The notes beneath the pieces are model-generated. The model had not been told where the DNA came from. It did no database searches and worked only from the letters and a program-made list of their open reading frames with translations. Below, in pieces: positions 1-10,275 of a stretch of 64,000 nucleotides of DNA. Origin of the DNA: Cherax quadricarinatus (lineage: Eukaryota > Arthropoda > Malacostraca > Decapoda > Parastacidae). A program made the translations under genes and the position numbers. Location: positions 34,730,482 to 34,794,481 of the forward strand of contig NC_091312.1 of NCBI RefSeq assembly GCF_038502225.1. The letters run 5' to 3'. Position 1 is the stretch's first letter; each line of letters opens with the position of its first letter.

Positions 1-1128
1 TATTTCCGATAATAGCTAAATCGTAAATGTATTGCTTTATATTGTTATTTGACGAAGTTTCCTTTGTTAGGTAGGATGTAACATATGTGCTCAGTTCAAG
101 TCTTGATTGTCTAACTACTGTAATTATCGCTCCTTGCTCGTTACTCTGCTGGCTTCTGAGCTGCAGTTGTCCACAGAGCTATCATGTGATCGAGGGGGGG
201 GGTGTCCTCACCTCGTCTGAAGTATTCAGTCTGCTCTAGACTCGCTTGGTGGTCGGACAGATTGTCTGTCTCATTATTCTTGTTAGTTCTGTAGAACTCT
301 GTTCACAGAACCTTGTATAGACTTAGTGATTTTCGACGTTGTACTGAGGTTGTGTGTCTCATAGACACTCTGAGCATCTCAGGTCCTGAGCTCTAGCTTC
401 TGACCTACTAATTTGTACTGGTTTCTGTGTATTATCACAGTCGGGGATTTTCTTATGCTGAACTTAGATTCAGTAGTATGGGAGTTTTGTAACTTTTGTG
501 GAGGATCTGCTGATGGTCCCTACTTAGTGTCGTTATATTATCTCCTTGTTCCTGATTCTGTGTCGCAGTTGCTTGTTGTATTGCTATTGGGCTTTAGCAT
601 TCTTTTTGTTGTTCAAGCAGACTGTTCTGGTTGCCAGTCAGTCAAGAAGTTAGTTTATGTAAGGACTTTGTCGGTCACTTGTTTAAGTCTAGTCGAGTCG
701 TGAGACAGAGAACTACTTAGAGCACTTACTTACATATACATACTTGTACATATTTGTAATATCTTATTAAATGTTAATGTACCAGACGGTACTTAAGAAT
801 TATAAATGAGATATGTGCTTTCAGCACAATAATACTGTAAATGAGAGAAGTGATATTATTTTGATTATTGTGATTAATTTAATTTAATTTAATTTGATAA
901 TATACCTCTAGACTTAACAAATTTATTAAATTTTAATTTCTCTAGTTAGTAGCCTACCAGTTGTAATCCTGAAGCACTATTGAATAATACTGAATTTTAA
1001 GGGATAATTGGACAAGGATACTGACTACTTGTTACGAAAACCCAGTAACAGGCTGGATGCTAGAAGGGCAGTCCTTTCTAGTATTCACTGGAGATCTCTA
1101 AGCTTTTAGAATTGCGTTTTTTGTAACA
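1..1128 (+). repeat. 5' LTR, truncated by the window start
   Basis: Base 1 aligns with base 6994 of the 3' LTR, so about 81 bp are missing on the left. It ends TTGTAACA at 1128, two bases before the primer-binding site. About 30 bp near 45-95 are absent from the 3' LTR. A 96-codon hydrophobic open frame at 413-703 recurs in the 3' LTR (7375-7665), which follows from LTR duplication and does not show it is a gene. Confidence 0.9.
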
Positions 1129-1130
1129 AA

Positions 1131-1148
1131 TGGGGGGCCTGTCTGGGA
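1131..1148 (+). promoter_or_regulatory. primer-binding site of the Gmr1-like element
   Basis: TGGGGGGCCTGTCTGGGA starts two bases after the LTR end, the usual place for a tRNA primer-binding site. It resembles the tRNA-Pro-complementary site of murine-leukaemia-type elements (TGGGGGCTCGTCCGGGA) with a few differences. The tRNA assignment is tentative. Confidence 0.45.
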
Positions 1149-1417
1149 GGCTCTTGATCCAAGGTGTTGGAGAAATTGTCCAGTTTGACATACTAGTAAC
1201 TCTATGATCAAACACTTTGAGTACTTTCCTAATCTGAAGACTTTGAGTTTAGTCTTGTACAATATACCAGGTGGATGTATGTACCTGACTGAGTCTCTTG
1301 ATCCAAGGAGATGGAAATACTGTTTATGAGTTCTAACTCTAAGATATCCAACACTAAAATTCTTATTAGGATTATAGTTTCCCATAATCACTCTCTCGTA
1401 GTACAATTATTTTCGTG

Positions 1418-2942
1418 ATGTATGCCAAAGTAAAACAGTTAATTGATAATCTGACTTTGTCTGAGTTAAGTACATTAAAACTGGAGACGTGTTGGCGAGT
1501 AGCCAAATATCTCAGTGTCACGTATAACAGGAATTACACCGCAGAAACTGTCAGAGCGTTAATTAAAGATATATTGTTTCCTGCTCATACAGAGATGTCT
1601 GATTATGATTCAGATTCAGAAAGCCTAATGTCACAATTAGGAGGTATGACTCTATTTGATGACGTAGAGGAAAGAGCAACTAAGGCAGAAATGTCTGAGC
1701 CTAGTGAACCTCCGCTCACACCTTCCCGCCTCACTGACACAATAGTACAGAGTGTAGCTGAAAGGATGACGCTGCCACATACTAGTACAGTGTATGCTAC
1801 ATCTGTATATACTTATCCCAGACCAGATCTAGACTCTCTAGAGATGCCTGGTCAAGGTGCCCGACCTATGGACCGTCCAGACCACGTTAGATTCCTTGCT
1901 CCTCCATTACCCACTGGTCCTATCTCTCAGGAACAGTTTGAGAGGTTGGAACGCCTCATTATGTTGCAGACTGCACAAATAGAGGCACAGAGGAAATTGA
2001 ACGAAGAAGATTTCCAAAGAGAAAATGTTCGTCTGGGAAGACAACAGACTGATAGATCACAGGACCCATTTAATGTGCAGAAAGCTGCATCAATGGTTCC
2101 TAAGTTTTTTGAAAGTGACTTAGACACCTATTTTGATGTGTTTGAGAACCTGGCTTGGGCTATGAACTGGCCACGTAAGCACTGGGCAACATTGTTGCAT
2201 ACAGCTTTGACAGGAAGAGCTCAAACTTGTACTGCTGCTTTACCATTTGCCAAGTACATTAGTTATGATGCTGTCAAACAAACTATTCTAGAGTCATATA
2301 ACTTGTTACCTGTAAGTTATCAAAGAGCATTTCGTACGTTACAATGACGACAAGATCAAACTTGTGTAGAATTTGCTTGTGAGAAAAAAGTTGCTTTTGA
2401 GAGATGGTCTAGAGCTGCCAAGTGTAACAACTACGACAGCCTTGTTCAATTGTTACTACATGAAGAGTTTAACAACTGTATGTCTGCTGACATACAAGAA
2501 TATCTGATCGATCATACTACCTCGGATATTCTGGAAACTGCAGCATTAGCAGACAATTACGAGATTTCTCACAAACTTGTACGTACTAAAACACTCTAAA
2601 GATTGTCCTAGAAGTTGGCAACCTAAATCAGCTGCTCATTGCCGGCCTGATGTACCTGCTACTGTAACTTCTCGTACCATTACCAGGAAAACTCACAATC
2701 CTGAATCTGTCTCTGTGGCTAGACAGAAATCTGATATCGAGAAGAAGAAAGTTAAATGTACCTATTGTAACAGAAAAGGACATGCTAGAGAGTATTGCTT
2801 TAAGTTAGAAAGAGATGCGAGAGACAGTCATGCGGCTGGCGCCCCCACAAAAGTCGTATCCTCTTCCGAGCAACAAAGGCACCAAAATCTTAGTAATACC
2901 TCTGATCCTACTGTTTTAGATAATGTTACTCAGGACAGATGA
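1418..2942 (+). pseudogene. gag of the Gmr1-like element, broken
   Basis: Capsid/nucleocapsid polyprotein that would form the retrotransposon particle. The frame opens at ATG 1418. It has an acidic, proline-rich linker, a glutamine-rich helix near codons 175-205, and a capsid-like stretch near codons 220-310 ending YQRAFRTLQ, somewhat like SCAN/retroviral capsid C-terminal domains. TGA at 2345-2347 interrupts the frame, which otherwise reads on to about 2595. A frameshift there moves the remainder into the frame ending at 2942. That part holds one zinc knuckle, CTYCNRKGHAREYC (CX2CX4HX4C), for RNA packaging. The zinc knuckle makes the gag assignment firm; the SCAN comparison is weaker. Lesions: one nonsense codon and one frameshift. 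Confidence 0.8.
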
Positions 2943-2984
2943 CTAGCGTCATAAAGTGTATCTGACGAAAAGATTCGTTCAGCG

Positions 2985-3310
2985 ATGAGTTCTTACTTTT
3001 CAAGAGGTAGAATAGGATTTGACAAATCACATCTAAATGAGATAATTACTTTCAGAGACACTGGTAGTTATCTCACGTTATTAAGAGAAGATGTACTGCC
3101 CATAACTGATGATACCTATTGCAAGATAGATGTATTGTTAGAAGCCTATGGAGGGGCTGTTATAAAAGTACCTCTTCACAAAGTTTATATTTAAACAAGC
3201 TATTATACAGGTTATATTTCAGTGGTGTATTTCCCATCAGGTCAGTGGACTTGTTGATAGGGAACGATATCCTTCATGGTGGTATATGTAAGGAACCACT
3301 TGTGATTGAT
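2985..3310 (+). pseudogene. aspartic protease of the Gmr1-like element, frameshifted
   Basis: The catalytic motif DTGS is at 3057-3068 in one frame, followed by a beta-rich stretch that stops at 3194. The C-terminal protease signature VDLLIGNDI (about 3245-3270) lies in the next frame, which continues without a break into the integrase. A frameshift near 3150-3195 therefore splits the domain. The protease would process the Gag-Pol polyprotein inside the particle. Its position between gag and integrase is normal for the Gmr1 order. Confidence 0.75.
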
Positions 3311-3539
3311 AATAACACTGATGATAATTATGCCATTGAAGCTTGTAGAGAGAAACCTATTTTATTTCCTCTCAGCGCAATTACTAGAGCTATGTCAAAG
3401 ATACAACAACCATCCTTGTCTCCTGTTGAGTTAGTTGATGACAATGATTTGGGGTTGAATATGTTGTTTAGTGACGCTCTGCGCCCAGGATCATTAACAC
3501 TGACTCCCCCCAGTCATCAACCTAGTCAAGACACAACTG

Positions 3540-4904
3540 ACGTTAAATTTCTTACTCATGATGATTTAATGAAGGATCAGTTTGTTGATCAGTCACTGGA
3601 AAGACTGAGAGATATAGCAGTTACTGAGAGTGAAGCAAAGGATCTCGATCATTGTTACTATTATAGTAACGGTGTACTGATGGAGAAAAATACATGTAAG
3701 TTGTCGGCTGATAGTGTTTCCACCACAGTCAAGCATCTCGTAATGTTACCAGTTACATTTCGAGAACAAGCCATTGATTTTGCTCACAATAGTCCCATAG
3801 GAGGACATTTGGGTGTCAAGAAGACACTCGGTAAACTGGCAAAACATTTTACTTGGCCAAAGATGAAGGAAACCGTAGCTGACCATGTGCGACGTTGCCA
3901 CGTGTGTCAAGTGACAGGCAAGCCAGCGCACACACCTCCACCTGCACCTCTCATTCCTATCACCGTGCATGGTGAACCATTCTCACGTCTTATTATTGAT
4001 TGTGTTGGTCCTTTGCCTAGAACCAAACTAGGAAACCAATACTTATTTACTATTATGGACGCTGCAACACGCTATCCCGAAGCTATTCCTATGAGAAAAA
4101 TTAATGCTCGTGCTATTGTGAGAGCGTTGATGAAATTTTTCTCCCAGGTTGGATTGCCACGAGAGATACAATCAGATCAGGGATCTAACTTCACTTCTAA
4201 GATCTTTCGAGAAGCATTATCCCACCTAGGAATAAAGTCTGTACTTTCAACCAGTTATCATCCACAGTCACAAGGTGCTCTAGAGAGATTTCATCAGACA
4301 CTGAAGTCCATGATGAGAGCTTATTGTGAACATTTTTCTGTTCGCTATGAGAGAAAGTGAGCAAGAAAGTCTCGGGTTTAGTCCGTTTGAATTAATATTC
4401 GGACACCAAGTGCGTGGTCCTCTCGCAGTGTTGAAAGACGTGTGGACAGGAAAATCAAATCCATCATTGAGTACTTCACCTTCATTAATGCAGCAACATT
4501 TGACAGCTGCTAGAGAGCTAGCTTCGAAAAACCTAGTTTCAGCCCAAGCTAGAATGAAGCAACATTATGACAAGTGTGCTGTCTCTCGCTCTTTTAAAGC
4601 AGGAGATAAGGTGATGGCTAGGAAATTAGTACCAGGTCATGCTCTACAAGCCAGGTATGATGGTCCCCTGGAAGTAGTGAAAAAGCTTAGCGACGTAAAT
4701 TATTTGGTACGTACGCCAGGGAAAAAGAAATCTAATCATGTGTACCATGTTAACCAGCTTAAGACATACTACGCTAGTCCTCTACCTACTACTTCTATTC
4801 TTCCTAGGACAGAGGAAGAAAATGTCAGTCTACCTGACATCTCTAGAGGTATAGAGGTTCGTTTAGAAAATTCAGTGACTACAATCACTAGACGATTTTC
4901 TTAG
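3540..4904 (+). pseudogene. integrase of the Gmr1-like element, located upstream of RT
   Basis: A complete integrase set in order. The HHCC zinc-binding module is at about 3780-3915 (H near GGHLGVKKTLGKL, then CHVCQ). The catalytic core has Asp codons at 3998-4000 (LIIDCVG) and 4175-4177 (QSDQGSNF) and Glu at 4283-4285 (GALERFHQ), giving DD35E spacing. The C-terminal GPY/F-like module is at about 4600-4760 (RYDGPLEVVKKL). A frameshift with loss of a few codons at about 4335-4350, just after the catalytic Glu, puts the C-terminal part (MRESEQESLGFSPFELIFGH, to 4904) in another frame. The enzyme would insert cDNA into the host chromosome. Its place before the RT is the distinguishing trait of Gmr1-type elements. 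Confidence 0.9.
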
Positions 4905-4941
4905 TAACCTTGGAATTGATAAAGCTGGTGATATTAAAAAC

Positions 4942-6281
4942 ATGATTTTGCATTTCCCTGAATTGTTCAGTGATGTTCCTAAACGTTGTACTCTAGGTGT
5001 ACATGACGTTGATGTACAGGGAGCATCACCCATTAAGCAATCACCATATAGGATGAGTCCAACGAAGCATAAAGCCTTGAGAGAAAAGGTTGATTTTCTG
5101 TTATCTCACGGACTTATTGAGCGCAGTAAAAGTCCATGGGCATCTCCCTGTATTTTAGTGCCTAAACCTGACGGTAGTTTCAGGATGTGCACTGATTACA
5201 GGAAAGTGAACTCTGTCACCTTGCCTGATGGTTATCCTCTACCTCGCATTGACGACCTTATTGACCGTGTGTCAGGAGCCCAGTATGTCAGCCGTTTAGA
5301 TCTCTTACGAGGCTATTATCAAGTCCCGCTTACTGAACGTGCTCAAGAAATATCTGCTTTTACTGTTCAAGATGGATTGTTTACTACATCGTCACCCCCT
5401 TCGGCCTATGTAACGCGGCTTCTTCATTCCAACGTATAATGAACGAGTTGACCCACAACTTAGGAGTAGAAGCCTACCTTGACGACTTAGTGGTGTGCAG
5501 TGACGAGTGGGAACAGCACTTGACGCGTCTCAAAGCATTGTTTGAGAGACTGGCGCACTACAACTTCACTGTTAACTTAGCTAAATGTAGTTTTGGTCAA
5601 GCCAAGATTACCTATCTAGGCTTTTGTATCGGCCAAGGTGAGGTTGCTCCTATTGAGGCTAAGGTTCGTGCAATTTCTGAATTTCCAGTGCCACAGGATA
5701 GGAAGGGAGTACAGAGATTCCTGGGTATGGCAGGATTTTATCGCAGGTTCTGTCCAAACTTTTCTCAGATCGCAGCTCCTCTCACTGAGCTTACTAGTAG
5801 CAAAGCTCAGTTCACCTGGACTAGAGATTGTTCAGACTCGTTCAAAAGGTTGAAGCGCTTGCTATCCTCTGCTCCTGTGTTGAAAAGTCCTAATTTCAAT
5901 CTTCCCTTCTTTTTACATATAGATGCGAGTGGCTATGCAGTGGGTGCTGTGCTGCTCCAACAGTCAACACCCACTGATATTCTCCATCCTATATGTTACA
6001 TTTCATCTAAACTTAAACGACACCAGAAAAATTATGCCACTATTGAGAAAGAGGCTCTAGCTCTTGTGGTGTCCTTGGAACATTTTGACGTGTATTTGGG
6101 CACTTCCCCATTTAAAATTAACGTTTTTTCAGACCACAATCCACTCACTTATATTAACAATATGAAGAGTAAGAATGCTAGGATCATGAGGTGTTCTCTC
6201 AGAATCCAACCTTATTCTATTAGTATAAAACACATAAGTGGTCATTGTAATGTAATTGCTGATGCTCTGTCACGTCCTTAA
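4942..6281 (+). pseudogene. reverse transcriptase and RNase H of the Gmr1-like element
   Basis: RNA-dependent DNA polymerase followed by RNase H. RT blocks include SPWASPCILVPKPDGSFRMC, then LDLLRGYYQVPL, and FGLCNAASSFQRIM with the catalytic YLDD at 5475-5486. The connection and RNase H follow (HIDASGYAVGAVL, TIEKEALALV, FSDHNPL, ADALSRP) and end at TAA 6282. A frameshift in the C-rich run near 5388-5400 separates the first 150 codons of RT (stop at 5439) from the rest. The C-terminal end of RNase H is followed directly by non-coding DNA and the purine tract, so no integrase or envelope gene lies downstream. Confidence 0.92.
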
Positions 6282-6912
6282 TAATTATCAGTTACATTAA
6301 ATTAACGTAATTTTATGCCCAAATACCTTTTGTTACTTGCCATGTCAAATTCAGTAAAGTAACGTAATCCCTCCAGCCCATATTAACTATGTATACTCAT
6401 GTCATGTCTAATTATTATATTTATATATTCACAGTATTCTTGTGTGAGGAGAAGACATAAGCTGAGTGTTGAGTGGGTAGTGTGGGGTGGGCAATGTTAC
6501 TGCGTGTGACACAACACTGTACTGCCGCAGACCCCCCCCCTCACTACACACCTTAAGCTGTTTCATACTCAGATGTCTATACTGCATAGCATTCCACAAC
6601 CACTACTTAAGAGTGGAATGCAGTCTCCTCTACTATGATCGAGCCTCAAAGTGCCCTGCTCATCTACACTATCCTGTCTCTACACTGATGTACATAACCT
6701 CGAGTATGCAGAGATACGATACTGTGTACTGCCCTAGTACTAGGGGCATATCCTAGTGACGGACGCTGTGAAATTGTAGAGGTGCTTGGCACGAGAGTGA
6801 CTCTGATTAATTTTTATATTATCTTGTTAGTAATGTAACCTGAGTAATCAGTAATAATGAAAGACATTAATGCAACTCCTAGTGCGACCGTCTGTCGTGT
6901 TGGGGGGGGGGG
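6282..6912 (+). other. 3' untranslated part and polypurine tract of the Gmr1-like element
   Basis: 630 bp with no recognisable coding content. An eleven-G run at 6902-6912 directly precedes the TGTTGCAA start of the 3' LTR and is the expected polypurine tract for plus-strand priming. Confidence 0.7.
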
Positions 6913-8092
6913 TGTTGCAACCCCTGAATGGATTGCAATGCTTATTATGTATATATATAATTTTTACTTTTTCATTTAATTTTATATTGCTTATATTTGC
7001 GATAATAGCTAAATCGTAAATGTATTGCTTTATATTTATATTTATATTATGTGCTCAGTTCAAGTCTTGATTGTCTAACTACTGTAATTATCGCTCCTTG
7101 CTCGTTACTCTGCCGGCTTCTGAGCTGCAGTTGTCCACGGAGCTATCACGTGATCCAGGGGAGGTGTCCTCACCTCGTCTGAAGTATTCAGTCTGCTCTA
7201 GACTCGCTTGGTGGTCGGACAGATTGTCTGTCTCTTTATTCTTGTTAGTTCTGTAGAACTCTGTTCACAGAACCTTGTATAGACTTAGTGATTTTCGACG
7301 TTGTACTGAGGTTGTGTGTCTCATAGACACTCTGAGCATCTCAGGTCCTGAGCTCTAGCTTCTGACCTACTAATTTGTACTGGTTTCTGTGTATTATCAC
7401 AGTCGGGGATTTTCTTATGCTGAACTTAGATTCAGTAGTATGGGAGTTTTGTAACTTTTGTGGAGGATCTGCTGATGGTCCCTACTTAGTGTCATTATAT
7501 TATCTCCTTGTTCCTGATTCTGTGTCGCAGTTGCTTGTTGTATTGCTATTGGGCTTTAGCATTCTTTTTGTTGTTCAAGCAGACTGTTCTGGTTGCCAGT
7601 TGGTCAAGAAGTTAGTTTATGTAAGGACTTTGTCGGTCACTTGTTTAAGTCTAGTCGAGTCGTGAGACAGAACTACTTAGAGCACTTACTTACATATACA
7701 TACTTACTTGTACATATTTGTAATATCTTATTAAATGTTAATGTACCAGACGGTACTTAAGAATTATAAATGAGATATGTGCTTTCAGCACAATAATACT
7801 GTAAACGAGAGAAGTGATATTAATTTGATTATTGTGATTAATTTAATTTAATTTAATTTGATAATATACCTCTAGACTTAATAAATTTATTAAATTTTAA
7901 TTTCTCTAGTTAGTAGCCTACCAGTTGTAATCCTGAAGCACTATTGAATAATACTGAATTTTAATGGATAATTGGACAAGGATGCTGACTACTTGTTACG
8001 AAAACCCAGTAACAGGCTGGATGCTAGAAGGGCAGTCCTTTCTAGTATTCACTGGAGATCTCTAAGCTTTTAGAATCGCGTTTTTTGTAACA
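6913..8092 (+). repeat. 3' LTR of the Gmr1-like element
   Basis: 1180 bp, starting TGTTGCAA and ending TTGTAACA, a near-perfect terminal inverted repeat with TG...CA ends. From 6994 on it is collinear with the 5' LTR (1-1128). The DNA right after 8092 is the integrase coding region of another element on the opposite strand, which fixes the boundary. Confidence 0.92.
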
Positions 8093-10275
8093 ACAGGTTA
8101 TTTACATTTATCCCCATCTCTGCTAGGGTGAGATTGACATATGCAGAATGGGTGTCATCTCTGGGAGGATCAAACTCTGTTGCACTGGCTAACGCATGCT
8201 GTATTTGAGGCAAATCTGAATTGGTAGTTACAAATGATACTTGAGTATTTCTCAATACCTGTCGTGTATGTAGGGAATAACGACATTCAGGTTGATCATC
8301 TGACTGAGTATTAGAGGTAGAGAGTACAGGATCAGGAGGATTGTCAGAGTCTGTCACACCAGTCTGGGTTGGAACATCATTATCATCACATACTATCTTC
8401 AAATGATCTAAATGCGATTCTTTATACTGACCAGTACTAATTTCTCTAACCTTATATTTATTGCCAGTGATATGTTCAACTACTTGATAAGGACCAACAA
8501 ACTTTTGATCAAGCTTTGGCATTGCAAACGTTTTGTTAAAGTTAGTCAGCATAACTCTCGAACCTACTTTGATTTTGGATGGCTTTGCTCGAGTGTTTGC
8601 GACTCTTGTAAATTCTGCTGTTGATTTATGAAGTGTTTCACTGATTCTTCTAAAGACGCTTTGAGCTAGGCTGGTACGAGTTGCTATGAAATCATTTGGG
8701 TTGTAATTTGGTTTCGGGTTAGAATATAGCAACTCATAAGGCAAACGTTTATCTACACCGTACAATGCATAATGTGGAGTGTCACCTATAGAAACATTGT
8801 AAGCAGATCTTATAGCACACTGCACATCAGGTATAACTTCATCCCAAGTTTCACTGTTGAGATTGATAGTGGCTCGTTCCGCTAACCCATTGCTGGCAGG
8901 ATGATGAGGAACAATGGTGGATTTAGAGATCTTGTACAAGGTACACAAATTTTCAAGAATCTCATTACAGAATTCACCTCCATTATCTGTTACTAGGGAC
9001 TTAGGGGTGGTATGCCTGCAGATAATGCGTTCTTTAAACGCTTTAGCTACTGTCTCAGTAGTCTTATCTGCAATAGGAACTAACTCACAATATCTGGTAA
9101 AATGGTCTACCATAACACAAAGATGTTTGTTGCCTTGGAAGGAACTTTGGAAATTAGTTAACAAATCTAGTGCAACTCTTTCCCATGGTTCGCTAGTAGT
9201 TGGATACACTTGGATTGGATTAGGACCATTAGCATTACCTTTATGTTGCATGCAGACACTACATTCCTTAACATACTCAGAAATATCAGTTGCCATACGA
9301 GGCCAAAGTATTTCAATCTGGCTTGTTTTACTGAACGATCCATACGAGGGTGCGCAACACCTGGTACATCATGAATTAACTGTAAGGCTACATTCACTAG
9401 TGACTGTGGAATTACTAACTGGTATACTCTTCTGCTAGGAGTACCCAACTTGGCTGTTCGATACAGTAATTCTTGGTTCATGACAAAGTCACTGATGGGT
9501 GCTGGTGGCTTCACAGTCAGAATAAGATCTTCCTGGAGCAGGAATCGAATCACACCAGACCACATGGGATCTGCTCGTTGAGCATTCTTTACATCTTCGG
9601 CAGTAAATGGAGGGTCTGCAGTTACTATACTAACATGTCGTGATAAGGCATCTGCGTTTACATTTGACTTGCCAGGTAAGTGTTCAAAGGTGGGATTGAA
9701 CTCTTGGATAGTCAAGGTCCATCTGGCTAACCTTCCAGTAGGTTGTTTGTTCTGGAATAAAGGTATCAGTGGAGCATGGTCTGTCAAGACATGAACAGAG
9801 TACTGATAAATGTCTCGAAAGTGCTTTAAAGACCATACTATTGCTAATGGTTCTTGCTCAGTTACTGTATAATTACGTTCAGCCTTCGTAAGGACTCGGC
9901 TAGCAAATGCAACTGCGTTGTCCTTGCCATCAGTCTTCTGAGCTAGTAAGGCACCTATGCCTATAGAACTATCATCAGTTGTCAGATAGAAGGGCTTAGA
10001 AAAATCTGGAAATTTCAAAATTGGAGCAGATGTTAGCTTTTCTTTTAGAGTTTGGAATGCTCTTTCTTGACGGAAGGTCCAAACAAAAGGAGCATCTTTC
10101 TTAAGCAACTCCGTTAGAGGAGCAGCTATAGAAGAAAAAATTGGCAATGAAAGATCTATAAAAACCTGCTAAGCCCACAAAAGATCTTACGACATCACCA
10201 GTTTTGGGAGTTGGAAAATTTTGTACTGCAGTTACTTTACTTTGGTCGGTCACAGTCTCGGCTGAGTGGTTGAGG
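8093..10275 (-). pseudogene. Ty3/Gypsy pol fragment: RT end, RNase H, integrase
   Basis: Read on the - strand from about 10275 down. The end of RT/connection (SKVTAVQNFPTPK, then VGLAGFYRSF) is followed by RNase H (LTTDDSSIGIGALL, TEQEPLAIVWSL, LTDHAPL, NADALSRH). Next come the integrase zinc region, the DDE core (VALDLLTNF, LVTDNGGEF, GLAERATI) and a GPY/F-type C-terminus (KFVGPYQVVEH). This is the conventional RT-RH-INT order, unlike the neighbour at 1-8092. Frameshifts lie near 10140 and near 9290. The C-terminus is cut at 8092 by insertion of the Gmr1-like element, whose LTR supplies the last few codons of the present frame. The 5' part of pol is missing at about 10275; the RT piece at 19181-19590 in the same orientation may be its continuation. 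Confidence 0.9.

Larger units (their letters stand above)
1..8092 (+). mobile_element. Gmr1-like Ty3/Gypsy LTR retrotransposon (5' end cut by window edge)
   Basis: A nearly complete LTR element: 5' LTR (1-1128), leader, gag, protease, integrase, then reverse transcriptase and RNase H, a purine tract, and the 3' LTR (6913-8092). The integrase lies upstream of the RT, the Copia-like order known for the Gmr1 group of Ty3/Gypsy elements. RT, RNase H and the integrase GPY/F-type end are otherwise Gypsy-like. The LTRs differ by roughly 1.5-2% plus small indels by my manual comparison, yet the coding part has at least five lesions, so this copy is not autonomous. It is inserted in the integrase end of the - strand Gypsy element that resumes at 8093. 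The left target site is outside the window, so no TSD can be checked. Confidence 0.9.

Noticed and set aside
6487..6756. 89-codon frame between RNase H and the 3' LTR as an envelope gene
   Set aside because: Too short, no signal peptide or transmembrane pattern, Cys-rich by chance.
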